Below are positions 1 through 11,950 of a stretch of 64,000 nucleotides of DNA, piece by piece. The stretch is taken from assembly GCF_014839805.1 (NCBI RefSeq), contig NC_051140.1, forward strand, positions 15,087,826-15,151,825, written 5' to 3'. Each line of letters opens with the position of its first letter. The stretch's first letter is position 1. Origin of the DNA: Manduca sexta (Eukaryota; Arthropoda; Insecta; Lepidoptera; Sphingidae). The position numbers were made by a program, and so were the translations under genes. The notes below the pieces were generated by a model. The model was not told the DNA's origin, searched no databases, and saw nothing but the letters and a program-made list of their open reading frames with translations.

Positions 1-586
1 TATCTTTGATAATAAAAAGTGCTAGCCTTTCGATTTCTACTGGAAACCTGACAAGAGGCCGTAGCAACGATACCTGTCTACAAACATTAGCCCTGACGGA
101 AAAAAGAAAAATATATTAGAATGATATATCCTATCGATAAGTCTATCGCTATATTATAATAATAGCATTGCCGATGTGTTTCTTTTAGAGACATGGTCGT
201 GAATTTTCCAACCTCCTGAATTAAGATTTTTAAAGAAAATTGGCGTTAACAATTGTAAAAAGACCTCTCGTCACCGGCTCCTAATTTTCACCAGAGTGAC
301 GCCCGCATCTGACAATATTGCCATATATGACTCTGAGGATATGTATCGCAAAATGTGTAGTAAAATTAAATTTTATCTTAAAAAAAGGATGATAACAATT
401 TTATAAGTCTTTCCTTTCTTACTTTCTACGCTGATTTGTAGTTTTTAGTTTAACTTTAAACTTACTTTGCATGATCCCATTTAAGTTTTCCTTTCAAAAC
501 TATTCATTTCGTATAAACTTGATAATCGATAACGCTGAGGACAAACCAATCAATTCTGATTTTAACTTTGTCCTAAATTTACCTAC

Positions 587-3500
587 CTTTGACAACATCG
601 CCGTCGCGGCTCTCGTGGTGCGTCTTTATATCTCCTGTGTGGAAGTCATTCACACCATACTTGAACACGTACTTCGGATACGCCTGCAAATAAAAATAAC
701 GTGTATGAGGTAATCATATATAAGACATGTAAATCCAACACTTGCAAACAGTTCATATTACATGCAGAGAAAATGCCTGTCGACGTTGTATAACTTTTTT
801 CACGGGAAAGTTTGACTCAAGTTACGAGCGACAACGAATATTATTCGATTTAATTAGTATTTTCTTATCAATTTATTTATTATTTGGTTACGATATAATT
901 GTACACAATACTATTTACTATGAGTGTGTTACTGCGGATATACTGATAGATCATTCTTACATCTTGTAAAGAAGATGAAAAAAAAACAATCTTCCTTTCT
1001 CCTAACTTTGTAAATTTAATATTGATTATCAAAATACAAGAGCAATTTTATTAATATAATGCGTTTATGACTATTTCGATGGCGAAGTAATATTGTCTGC
1101 GTGGGACGACGCCGCGCTGAGGTCCTGGGTTCGAATTCTGGGTTTCTGCTCCGTATCAGCCAATTAATATCAATTTGTGCACAATGTGACGATAAGATCA
1201 CCTCTTAACACATAATAAAACGGGACAAAAATCACAAAAAATTGGTGGCCTGGTGCTACCTCTGCTTATGCCTTCGGAATAAAGGCATAATATGGAATTT
1301 GTTTTTCATTAACATTCATCATATCGGTACATACCTACGATAAACAGCTACAATACAAACTGTGCCTAGAGTAGGGACCGGGGTATAGTTTATGTCTTAT
1401 GATCTCAATTTAATATTATTAGTATGTTACCACCTAAGAGTTATTTGTCTTAGTTCATAAAGAAAATTGTATTTTTAGTAAATTTAATAAATAAAATATA
1501 TAAATTAAATCGCGATTCGCTCATAAATTGTAACGCGTAGAAAATAAACACCCACTCACAAGTCACGACATATTTAAACAGGAAGTGCGATCTTGCGACG
1601 TCAATTACTGTTCATTCATAAATGTATGGAAACTCTTTTTGCTCTATCTTATTATAATTCTTGAGTAAAAGACAATAATCCATTGTTAAACGTGAAACTA
1701 AAATGTTCCTTGTATGATTAGTAATTTAGAATAAGTCTAGTTACAAATACTTCGTAGAAGTCGTTGAAATAGATTTTAAACAAGTCTGGTGATGAATAAA
1801 ATGGCATGTGGTACATTTTCTTTTAATAATCTTAACTGGTGATAGGTCACTCATATGTGAGAATCCGCCTGGGTAGATACCACCGCAATTTCTATTTTTG
1901 CCGCCAAGTAGCAGTGTATAACCACTGTTGTGTTCCGGTTTGAAGTACATTGTAGCCAGTGTAACTACTGGACATAATAAGACTTAACATCTCATGTCTT
2001 AGGATGGCGAGCGCAGTGGAATACCAAAAAATACTTTGTAATTCAAGGTATTAGATGGTGTTTCTTCTGTTGATGGGCGGTCGTATCGCTTACCATCAGG
2101 CAAACGGCAAGCTCGTCTTGTCGTACAAAGAAATAAAAAAATTAAAAGAAACTATATTTTAAATTTATCATAATGCTTTTTGTTTTAAACTTATTAAGAA
2201 TTTGACTGTCTAACATAGGGTCAATCGTTTTATTAACCATATTTTGTAACACCAAGATGAAATACACCGAAGTGAAACCAAACATCAGAGTTTTAAATAT
2301 CATATAATCCATACGTTAAATGAAATAGTGTGGTGACTGAAGAAAGTCAAATGAAAGTGCAACCCGCGCGCAACGTGAACCGCTGGTCAGCGCAGTGGAA
2401 CACTATACTAAGATACTTGTAACAAAATATCAAAATTATTCATCAAATCCTTCTTTCATAATTTTCATTGCCATAATTGCTTTAAACAATGATTTTCTAC
2501 CAAAAAACAAACTGTTTTTATTTGCTATTGCATTTTGTGCTAAAAGATCAAAAATTTAGGAAAGGTCTCTCCGCCTTCATAACCTTCCTTGATCAATATC
2601 AGCTCCGAATTAACATTGTGGATGATCACTTATCTCGTTCAACGGTCTTGTACTATCAACAATAATGTAAATTGCTAAAAAGTAAGCCAACTTATGAAAA
2701 TTCTTAAATTTACTACGTTCAGAACCTTTGAATAACCTGATATACTGACCCTATTCCATATACTTTCAATAAACATTACGCGAGACATAAAATAGTTAAC
2801 GTCAAAGTTTGAAATTTAAAGCACGTAACTCTTATTTGTATGCGCCTCGTTCCACGTAACTTCGCTTAGGAGCCTTTTGTTTAGCTTCAAACTTCGTTAC
2901 ACCAACACATTTTCTAGACGTTACATCATTTTATGGTTGCCTGTTACAATTGTTTGTAATAATGTGGAGAAAATTGGTAATGACCAAAACATTATGTCGT
3001 AATATTGTGTATTACAGAATCTAGCAAACTACAGCCTTATTATTGGTTTTATTTTTCAATCCAGAGATGTTTGAACAGTTAGTAAGTAATTATTTTCAAC
3101 TCTTTTGTACTAGTAAATTGTGATAGATTCTTTTAAAGAAAATAATATATAAAGTTCCTCGGTTATATAAACTTAAAATACTCTATTTTATTTTAATACA
3201 TAACATAGTATTATACAATTTTGCTTTTGGTCTCATTTCAACATTAAAAACTAACATTAGATAGAGTGCCATTAGAATGATGAAGTTACGCCACGAACAC
3301 ACTAAGAACGAATATTATATATGCTTATGAATTTCATCTGATCGATGCATCTGGTGCTCTACATCAAAAGCATCAGTGTTTACTTTCTTATTACATTTTG
3401 TATATGTTTACATTTAATGTAAGGATCTTAACTTATTTGTTTTTGCTGATTAGAGAATCGCAGTTTCAGTTAAATGGTCGTTGCTCTTTCCGAAAAATAA

Positions 3501-6500
3501 ATATATGTGTAAGCACTATCTAACTTCCCCCATAATCAAAATTATTGGAATTAAAAAATCATTGATTTCGACGAAAAAAATAAGGCCTGGATTAATGGGC
3601 AAAAATAACCACATCAATAATTTCAAAAGAGCCGCTAAAGACAATACTTACATAGTAATCCACATGTTCGTCTTCATCTATATGATGATGATGATGCTGG
3701 TGATGATGGCCGTACTCCAGCTGAGGTTCTGAAGCATGAATGAGGGTAGCTGCCGGCTGCAAATCCGCCCCCTTGAACGGCCGGAGGTATGCGTACAGAC
3801 GGGCCTGCGCGCACGCAGCTATTGACAGCATCAAGATCACCGACTGGGAACAAAGTGCGGGTTTTTAATATAAAGAAATATTTTCTTTTTTGTAACATAT
3901 CACCATACTATGATGTTACGTAATTTTATCTCCTGTAAAAACTTATAATAGAAGAAACCTGGATTCGTTTCAACCTTAAAGGAAGAAAATAAGGATTAAT
4001 AAGGACATTGAGTACAGAGATATAATACCCACATAGTGTAAAACAACATAGTATATGTAGTTTTAAACTAGCCATTAAAATATTTTGGGATATATTTTAA
4101 AACTACGTATTAGTTATAACGATATGTTATATAATGGTTTAACAATACAATTGTATAAACGAATTTTCTGAACAGATATAGGTATTTAAGCAGTAGTAAT
4201 ATAACATGGTAACACTGATGCGGTTTGTGCAGATTTTTTTTTCTAAAATAGCTTATAAATCAGAAATTGCATATTATTTATTACCAGTTCTGTAATGTGC
4301 AAATGGAATTATGAAATTACTGCCAACATGTGTAATATTTCATTTATTACGACCATCATTAGATAAGTCAATGAACAATAACCGATTTTATCTGTTCGGA
4401 AGTATTTGTTATGCATTATTCACTCGTATCTCACACGTACTCAGTTTATTGCTTTATTTATGTAATTTGTTTTTAATTTGTCTCTAAAATTATTAATTGA
4501 TGTTTATTAAGAGTTTATATTTTTTAATATGTACCTAAGAATAAATAATACAAAAAAGACTACGCCACCGGGGCAGTCGAATTTTAAAATTACCACTTTC
4601 ATAAAAATGGAACAATTTAAAATTAGTTTTTACGAAATTTATATACCTAATTATTTCATTTTTGGATTTTGTTGGGCGTCATAGTCTGGGAAAAATAATA
4701 CGAAAATATAAATTATCTTACAATTTCTTTCGTTAGCACGCTTGATAGTATTAATCATAATAGTATAACCGAAATTTATATAAATCGAAATTAATTCTAA
4801 CAATGAACAGCAGAAAAAGGAGAAAGCTATGGTCGATTTATTGCGAAACAAACATAATAAATCATATTTTAAATTGAATGACATTTATTTGTGTATAACG
4901 AAAACAACTCCACCACAAACAATGTATCAATTACTGTAAGTATTAAAGCATCGCAGACAATGGTTTTTTGCAAACCTTCTCACACACTTTCATGACTTCA
5001 ATTACAATATTACGTATGATTTCTTGCTCTCGATCTTGGCTTTTGTGTCAAGTTACCTGTAATTTTTATTTTCACTCCAGTCGCTTGATTACATAGTTAT
5101 TAAACAGTATATATAGTATGTAATTACATAACATTTGTTAGACTCCAATAAATATCAGTTTTCGACGTATAAAAAAGAAAAATAGCTTTGATTATTCATA
5201 ATTAATCGGTTATTTAAGATACCTTGCTCTAAAAATATTGTGCCAGAAATAATAATAATGGAATATTGAAATCGGTCAGTGTTCAATATAAACTGAAACA
5301 TAACAAGTCAAGCAAATCATGACAACAATTATTCATTAAAATTGTTCTAATGGAACATCCAAAAAACCGAGCAAATTCCTGTTTAATGACATTAATAGAT
5401 ATGGAAAACTATGCAACAAGTTTCCTTCCGCACATCACTTTATTTAAGGAAACACTTACGAAGTATTTACGCTCGGTTAACTTTTATATTACCTTCTTAA
5501 TTACTTAATTAGTTTATGCACTACATTTTACTATAAATTTATTATCGCGGTTACTTTGATATAGTATTATATTTGTTTTTGTTGCCTTGCTAGACCAATT
5601 GTCTAGTAAAGCCATCGTCTAACTTTTAATCATTACGATGTACAGTGGGGTTTGAATTTTAACACACCAACTTTATGGTCCAATATCCAAGTCACCAAGT
5701 CGAATGTCGGGTCGACTGGATTGATTTGTTAATCTGTAGCGTTTTTTATGTAGAGGTCAGGTTAATTTGGATTATTAAGATCTCTGCATTTAGCCCCTGT
5801 TTATATTGAGCTTTACAATTATTTTCGAATTATTAATTTATCTATCACAATACCATATTTTTATATACCGGTGAATTTAAATATTGATCATATTAAACAG
5901 TTGGTTTGAGTGTCCTCTACGGGTCTTTCATACGTACATTATTACAATAAAATAAAGCTACCTTGAATCTGTATTAAATGGGAATAAACTTTATTAACAA
6001 AAATGTCTTTGTCAAATATTTTTATCTCACCTTAAAGGACATTTTCGGTTGTATATTACGATCACTGTAAACTAAAACACTAGCACTAAATCACTGTTTC
6101 TTTAAAAAGAAAAAAAAAACAAAGAAACACACGTTCGAAAGGCTAAGTTCTGAATGTGGCGAGTGAAACCGCACATTCAATTTATATGTACATAGATGTT
6201 TGCCCACCCCCTAACCGGCGCACTCACCAGACTGGCAAAAAAATAGTACATAATCTTATTAGCAAAATCATTCCTAATATCATTATAATTGAAGTAAATG
6301 AGGAATTCAGATATTACACGAAATTGATGTCAAAATAATTCGGAACAACTAAAACAGGAATAATTGTCGATCTATATTATTTAATAATTAAACAGAAAAT
6401 GAATATGAGATTTGATACTAATGGAAACCGCAATACGAACGAGTCAGGGAAAGTGCAGAGATCCGGAATCTTAACGCAGTCATAAATATATACGTTGTTT

Positions 6501-8214
6501 AAAAACCTGCATAACAACTACGGTAATGAAGTATTTAAATTAAAAATAAGGATATTTTCAAATAATGTGCTTCAAGAGATCGTAAATTGTGTAATAATTA
6601 AATCATTAACATTAAATACCTCGAAACGGCGGGAGAAAATAATAATATATAACAACAACCCGTAATAAAACTATTTAGTTTTATTTCAATGACCATTAAC
6701 ATTACTTGAAAATGTAAGATTAGTATTTAAAAAGACAGTGTGATACATGTAATAAGATTTATTTTGCATTGTCTTCTTGTAGTACACCGCTGTTTGTATA
6801 GAGTTTTAATTTCTTTCCACACAAAATTTGCCTGAAAGAGATCGCTTATAACGATAAGGCAACCACTTACACCAAAGATTTATGGAAATTGTACCAAGTT
6901 TATTGGTTTTTCTATTCATAATGATTACAATAAAGAATATCAATTGTATTGTATTTCATAAGAATAGAATAGGTATTACTATACCTATTAATATAGAATT
7001 AAAAGGTGTGTGATGTATTAAAAAAAAAAAAAAACATTGAAAATGCGATCTAACGTATATAAACCGTGATAAATTAGTGAAAACTGAAGAAAAACACATC
7101 CAACAGGCCCCTTATTTTAAGTCAAAATTCATATTAAGGAAAAAAATATTATTTGGCCCCCACCAGTCGTAATGTGCTCTGCTTATTTTTATATTAAATA
7201 ATAATGTACAAAAAGTGACATCATTATTACCAAGTATATAATAATAATTCGCAGGCATCGCAGGCATATTAAGGCATTAATACAAGATTCTAAGATTCTA
7301 AATTTTTAATAATATTGCCAAAATGAGATTAAAAATGCCTCCATTAATTATTTTTCGGGATTATTGGTAATATTCAAAGTAAAAGAATTAAAATCTTGTG
7401 ATATTTAAAGTTGCACATCAAATACAACATAAAACCTTGTAATAGTGAGCAGGCGATTTTTTTTTTATTTGTATTCTTATAATATTTTATAGTTTCATTA
7501 ATGCAATAAATTTACAGTTAAATAAATTATACATGCAACATAAGTTCTAGATAAATGTTATCGTTTCAAAAGCCCTAATTTTATATATATCAAAGTCCTT
7601 CATAGGAAACACGCCCTATTTTGATTTTAGTTCAAATTATTTACCTGTATCAAAGATTAGCTAAAAAAACAGATAGGCAAAATACCGGTTATTAAAGTTT
7701 TACCGACCAGCAAAAAGTTTTTATTCCGAAATCATAAACAGTGTACGATTTAATCGTACATATTTGGATGTTCGAAAAACTATTTCAGTAATCAATTCAT
7801 ATCAACGAAACGGAAAAAACAACAGACGTAAGTAATCTATACTAATATATAAAACTGAAGAGTTCGTTTGTTTGAACGCACCAATCTCAAGAACTTCTAA
7901 ACCGAAATCGTTTTTTTATTCTTAGGAAGGTATTCCTGAGTGCCATAGACTTGTTATAATATTTTTTACCAGGAAAAATATTTTTCAGAAAAACTTTAAT
8001 ACGCGGCCGGAGCCGCAAGCAAAAACTAGACTATAAAGTCAACAACCTTGTTTACTTTGCAAATAACACGAAATGTTCGTGTTAAGTATCGTTGATTATT
8101 AATCATCGATACATCGAAAATATAACGATAAAGTAACTATTACATCATGCCACGCCCAATTCCTTATTAAATGTTTCGATTACAGTAAAAACTCACATGC
8201 AATATGTTACTCAT
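587..8214 (-). CDS. RR-2 cuticular protein, His-rich N-terminus (3' part beyond left edge)
   Basis: Secreted structural protein expected to bind chitin in the cuticle. Exons read on the minus strand: 8214-8197 (possible start exon, MSNILH, donor GTGAGT), 3843-3652 (64 codons, phase 0) and 683-587 (97 nt, phase 1). The first two together give a signal peptide ending near AACAQA. A His-rich stretch (HHHQHHHHH) followed by acidic IDEDEH comes next. The third exon opens the RR-2 chitin-binding domain with [14 protein letters not shown] and [10 protein letters not shown]. That exon has exactly the same length and phase as the equivalent exon of the gene at 23987-29724. The exon that would carry the rest of the domain (EPDG...GFNAVV type) is not in bases 1-586, so the gene is cut by the window edge. 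The two main exons are clear. The six-residue start exon, 4.35 kb upstream, is inferred only from phase, donor and the resulting signal peptide. Confidence 0.8.
1075..1295 (+). repeat. tRNA-derived SINE, family A (diverged copy)
   Basis: Contains a pol III B-box-like stretch (TGGGTTCGAATTC, about 1126) and ends with a 'ccttcgg-aataaaggcat' tail. The tail is shared with copies near 13370 (minus strand), 22426 and 35070, so this is an interspersed family. The middle is rearranged relative to the other copies. Confidence 0.6.
1850..2140 (+). repeat. Interspersed repeat, family C (LINE 3' end or SINE)
   Basis: Shares the order 'gcctgggtagatacc', 'gccgccaagtagcagtgt', 'gttccggtttgaag-acattgtag' and a terminal 'ccatcaggcaaacggcaagctcgtc' with copies at 12495-12790 and, in part, 41385-41530. 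All are in the same orientation. No ORF. The family is common in lepidopteran genomes as far as I recall; whether it is a LINE 3' end or a SINE cannot be decided here. Confidence 0.65.
3844..8196 (-). other. Presumed first intron of the His-rich cuticular gene
   Basis: AT-rich sequence with no convincing exon on either strand. It contains the short Helitron at 7836-8029. If the start exon at 8214-8197 is wrong, this is partly intergenic. Confidence 0.5.
7836..8029 (+). mobile_element. Short non-autonomous Helitron
   Basis: Begins TCTATACTAATAT after an A, followed by 'aactgaagag-ttcgtttgtttgaacgc'. It ends with a GC-rich hairpin (gcggccggagccgc) and a CTAG terminus. The same start and end patterns occur in the 53210-54219 copy. 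Only 194 bp, no coding capacity. The 3' flank is A rather than the usual T. Confidence 0.75.
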
Positions 8215-8633
8215 ACCTACATAACAGTATATTTGATTCATCCATCCCTTTTTATTTTAGTAAGGATGATAAATAAAACTTTATATTATTAAACTATATA
8301 GGTGAATATCGAATTGAGTTATCGATTGAAAATAATGATAGATGATCGCGATTACATCATATTTAAGCTAATCGCAGGTAGTTTATCGAGCCTGTTATAT
8401 AAAAAGGCATACAAATTGATTCAGTGCGGAATATATCTATATTTGTAGGTCATACTACGTAGCAGATAATCGAGCAAACTGTCTTTAGGGAAAGGATTAT
8501 GAATGTGGTCTACAAAACAGCTTGTGGATATAAAATGGCTAGCTATGAAGTTAATCGATGAAACTGAAAAGGTGCAAGAAGTGAAATTGGGCTAGTATTG
8601 TTTATAAGACAGATCTGTTACATAATTGATATT

Positions 8634-8808
8634 TCTATACTAATATAGTAATTGCGCAAATTTCGATATTTTTTACTCAATTAAGCTAAAATAACTGAAC
8701 AGATCTAGATGAAATTAGACATAGAGGTAGACTTTAGTCGGGAATATCACATAGACTTTTATCCCAGATAATCCTCTTCACGCAGGCGAAGCCGTGAGCA
8801 ATAGCTAG
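8634..8808 (+). mobile_element. Short non-autonomous Helitron, second subfamily
   Basis: Starts TCTATACTAATATAG. It carries 'ctgaacagatctagatgaaatta' and 'cacatagacttttatccc', then a GC-rich hairpin-like stretch (cacgcaggcgaagccgtg) and a CTAG terminus followed by T. This is the arrangement of lepidopteran Helitron derivatives. The interior differs from the 7836 copy. Confidence 0.7.
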
Positions 8809-9651
8809 TTTATTACAAACTTCATGAGTATGGTATACTGTGCAGATATTCTTAAGAGCAATCTTCGTAGCATGCAGTGGCGAATGGTCTATATAACCGA
8901 TTACTGTCGGCTTCGACTTTATGTACATAGAATCTAATTATAATTAAAACGATTTACAGACGGCATTTATGCGTATTAATACCTACATGTTGTGTTGAGT
9001 TTAGTTTCGGAAAATTTCTTATTTCGCCATTGATAGCATGTATTATTATATTGTTTTAAAGATCGCAAATTTTATATGAATCATAACACGTGTTATACTA
9101 AAACGACGATGTGCTATTTTTTCCAGTTTTACACTTTACGATGATCATTAATTGTAGGTCCAACAAAATCTGTTATGTCATAGTTACCAAGAACACGACC
9201 ATTTTTACTTTAACTTGTATTATCATTACAATATGTCACCAACGTGCAAGATTACACAACAGCATGGTATTGGTAGCCCACTTTCCTTACTGCCTAATTA
9301 TACGACATTAGAAAATTACCGCTTTGTATATTACCGTCGTTCGATCATAAAGTTTATAGAGCTCAGTCTTTCTCCGGCTTGTAATGCTATGGTGAATGAT
9401 TTAAATGTATGGTTTGTGAGGTTGAAATATAACTTTAATTGTATAAGTTTAATTTCATTTTATATTTTTTTTTAATCGTGCGGTAATGATAATCACAACT
9501 TCAGAACCATAGTATATAAATCTAATTAATTTTTATGGTTAGCTAGCTTCTAAAGGATTCTGTATTCTCAATTCTTTCTTATTATTATCAACTGCGTTTG
9601 GAAAGACCAAACAGGTGGCAAATGTGTACTTGCTTCTTTTTTGTTATATGG
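8809..9651. other. Intergenic, no recognised feature
   Basis: AT-rich. Short open frames near 9111-9475 have no recognisable protein character and no splice context. Confidence 0.5.
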
Positions 9652-11285
9652 GGCATTCCACGTGAAGCGGGCCCGAAAAAAAACTCGATGTCTCAGATTT
9701 TCGTAATATTTGATTATGTTATACCTGTATATGTCCTCGATCCAGATACAAAATATTATTAAAGTATAAAGCCTGGTAAGCGAGTTAAAGGACTTTGAAA
9801 TTTTGACTGGCCGGCTGGTATACGCCACTTCGAATCCAATTATCAAGTTTTTATATGTTACAATAAAATAAATAAAGCAATGAAATAAATACTTCATTTA
9901 ATGAGCTTTTTTATTGTATTTTTGGAAATTGAAAAATGTTTTTTTTTCTTTGAAAAAAAAGGGTTTGAAAGTTTCAAACTTGAATTTCACAAAGTTGGCA
10001 TATTTATATTTTTTTTATTTTTTTTCCTAAAAATAGCTACTATTGTATAGTTAATCCCTGCGAAGTTTCATAATGGGCTGAGAAGTAGTTTAGGAGCTAG
10101 ACCGATTACAGTGCCCAAGCGCGGCGGTCGCCAGAAAGAGCGAAGTAGTAAAAACTTTCAATTAAACTAAATACTTTCAATTAGAGTATTTTATCATATT
10201 TTGCATCGCTCTAACGATTCAATTACATCTGATTATAATATAAAAAAATATATTTATATTACTGACGGTGCACAACAACATTTGAAACTTGGCAAGGATA
10301 ATCTATATACAATATTGGCTATTTTAGTAGAAAAAGTTATTATATAAATATGCCAACTTTGTGAAATACAAGTTTGAAACATTAAAATATATATGAATAA
10401 TAATAATAAATAGTAGTAGTAATAATAAATATGAGTTTGTGGCATTGATGTTCTAGCCTATATGTATAAGCGGTCGGGTATCGTGATGGCTTTGTTTGAT
10501 GCGTTATGTAAACTAGCCTGTGTCTCCAGGCGTTTTAGGTTACCACCGAGACCGTCAAATTGCCCTTCTGCCATGTGAAGTGGCACGAAAATGAAATTCT
10601 GCATCTTTACCACAATCCTGTTTGAAATATAACAAGTTAATACAATTAAATCTTTTTAAAATGTTGTTGTGCACCGTCACTAATATAAATATATTTTTTT
10701 ATATTATAATCAGATGTAATTGAATCGTTAGAGCGATTCAAAACATGATAAAATACTCTAATCGAAAGTATTTAGTTTAATTGAAAGTTTTTACTACTTC
10801 GCTCTTTCTGGCGACCGCCACGCTTCGGCACTGTAATCGGTCTAGCTCCTAAACTACTTCTCAGCTCATTATGAAACTTCGCAGGGATTATCTATATAAT
10901 AGTAGCTAGGCTTTTTAGAAAAAATAAAAAATATATAAATATGCCAACTTTGTGAAATTCAAGTTTGAAACTTTCAAACACATATTTTCAAAGAAAAAAC
11001 ATTTTCAATTTCCAAAATACAATAAAAAGCTCATTAAATGAAGTATTTATTTAATTGCTTTATTTATTTTATTGTAACATTTAAAAACTTGATAATTGAT
11101 TCGAAGTGGCGTGTACCAGCCGGCCAGTCAAAACTTCAAAGTCCTTTAACTCGCTTACCAGGCTTTATACTTTAATAATATTTTGTATCTGGATCGAGGA
11201 CATATACAGGTATAACATAATCAAATATTACGAAAATCTGAGACATCGAGTTTTTTTTCGTGCCCGCTTCACGTGGAATGCCCCA
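9652..11285. mobile_element. Long inverted-repeat (foldback) element
   Basis: The left arm (about 9652-10281) starts GGGGCATTCCACGTGAAGCG. The right arm (about 10659-11285) ends with its complement, CACGTGGAATGCCCC. The arms match along roughly 630 bp with scattered changes and small indels, including 'tcgctctttctggcgaccgcc' and 'ggactttgaa'. The roughly 380-bp spacer contains a further partial copy of an arm segment ('aaatatgccaactttgtgaaat'). ATAT flanks both ends and may be a target duplication. There is no transposase. This is a foldback or long-TIR DNA element, and its transcript would fold into a very long hairpin. Confidence 0.85.
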
Positions 11286-11950
11286 TATATTTGTTGCAAC
11301 ATGCTACCTACAACACCAGTAAAATTTGTAATTAAAAATACCAATTACTTCTGACTGGCCGATCAAGTTGCATTATGTTTTTATTTTGTTACATTACTTT
11401 ATGATACAATACTCTATAAAAATAACAAGTCATTGCGCTGTTGTACATTGTATAACTGAATTGTTTCTGTAAATGTCCTTGGCACATATACTGTTAAACA
11501 ACCATGAATGCTCTGAAGGAGAGTCTGTCACTTGTTATCAACTTCTGGAATTTATGAAGGATCTAAAAACCAACCTATAATCGCACGTCATAGAGTTGCG
11601 TGCTTTCAGTGTATGAATCAAACTAAGTATAATTCGCGCGATATAATTTAATATGCACATTTGAGTCTAATTTTGTGTCAGCCAAAACCCAGAATACATT
11701 GATTCAAGACACCAAACATATTTGGTGATTGAGACCGATTCTACAAACGAATCTTTAGTTATTATAATTTGATTTTTAATATATTTAATTTTTGTTAAAA
11801 CCTCTCTACTTTCTACATTGTTCTACACGCCGTCGACAATGATCCGGCAATGACAAATTACATAAACGTCTTTTACGTCACGTCAGTTGTGTATTGAATT
11901 GTTATTTTCACTTTATCTGGTTATAACTTTTGATATACGTTTACTTACAA

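Larger units (their letters stand above)
684..3651 (-). other. Intron of the His-rich cuticular gene, with two repeats
   Basis: About 3 kb between two RR-2 exons, bounded by GTAAGT and a CAG acceptor on the minus strand. It holds a SINE-like copy near 1075-1295 and a LINE/SINE-type repeat near 1850-2140. Nothing else coding was recognised. Confidence 0.7.

Noticed and set aside
3670..3712. ATG/GTG trinucleotide run considered as a microsatellite
   Set aside because: It is the antisense of the poly-His codons in the cuticular exon, so it is coding rather than a free repeat.
9568..9897. 109-codon minus-strand frame, mirrored by a plus-strand frame at 11106-11354
   Set aside because: Both are the same arm of the inverted repeat read in opposite directions. 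The similarity comes from the palindrome, not from a conserved protein.
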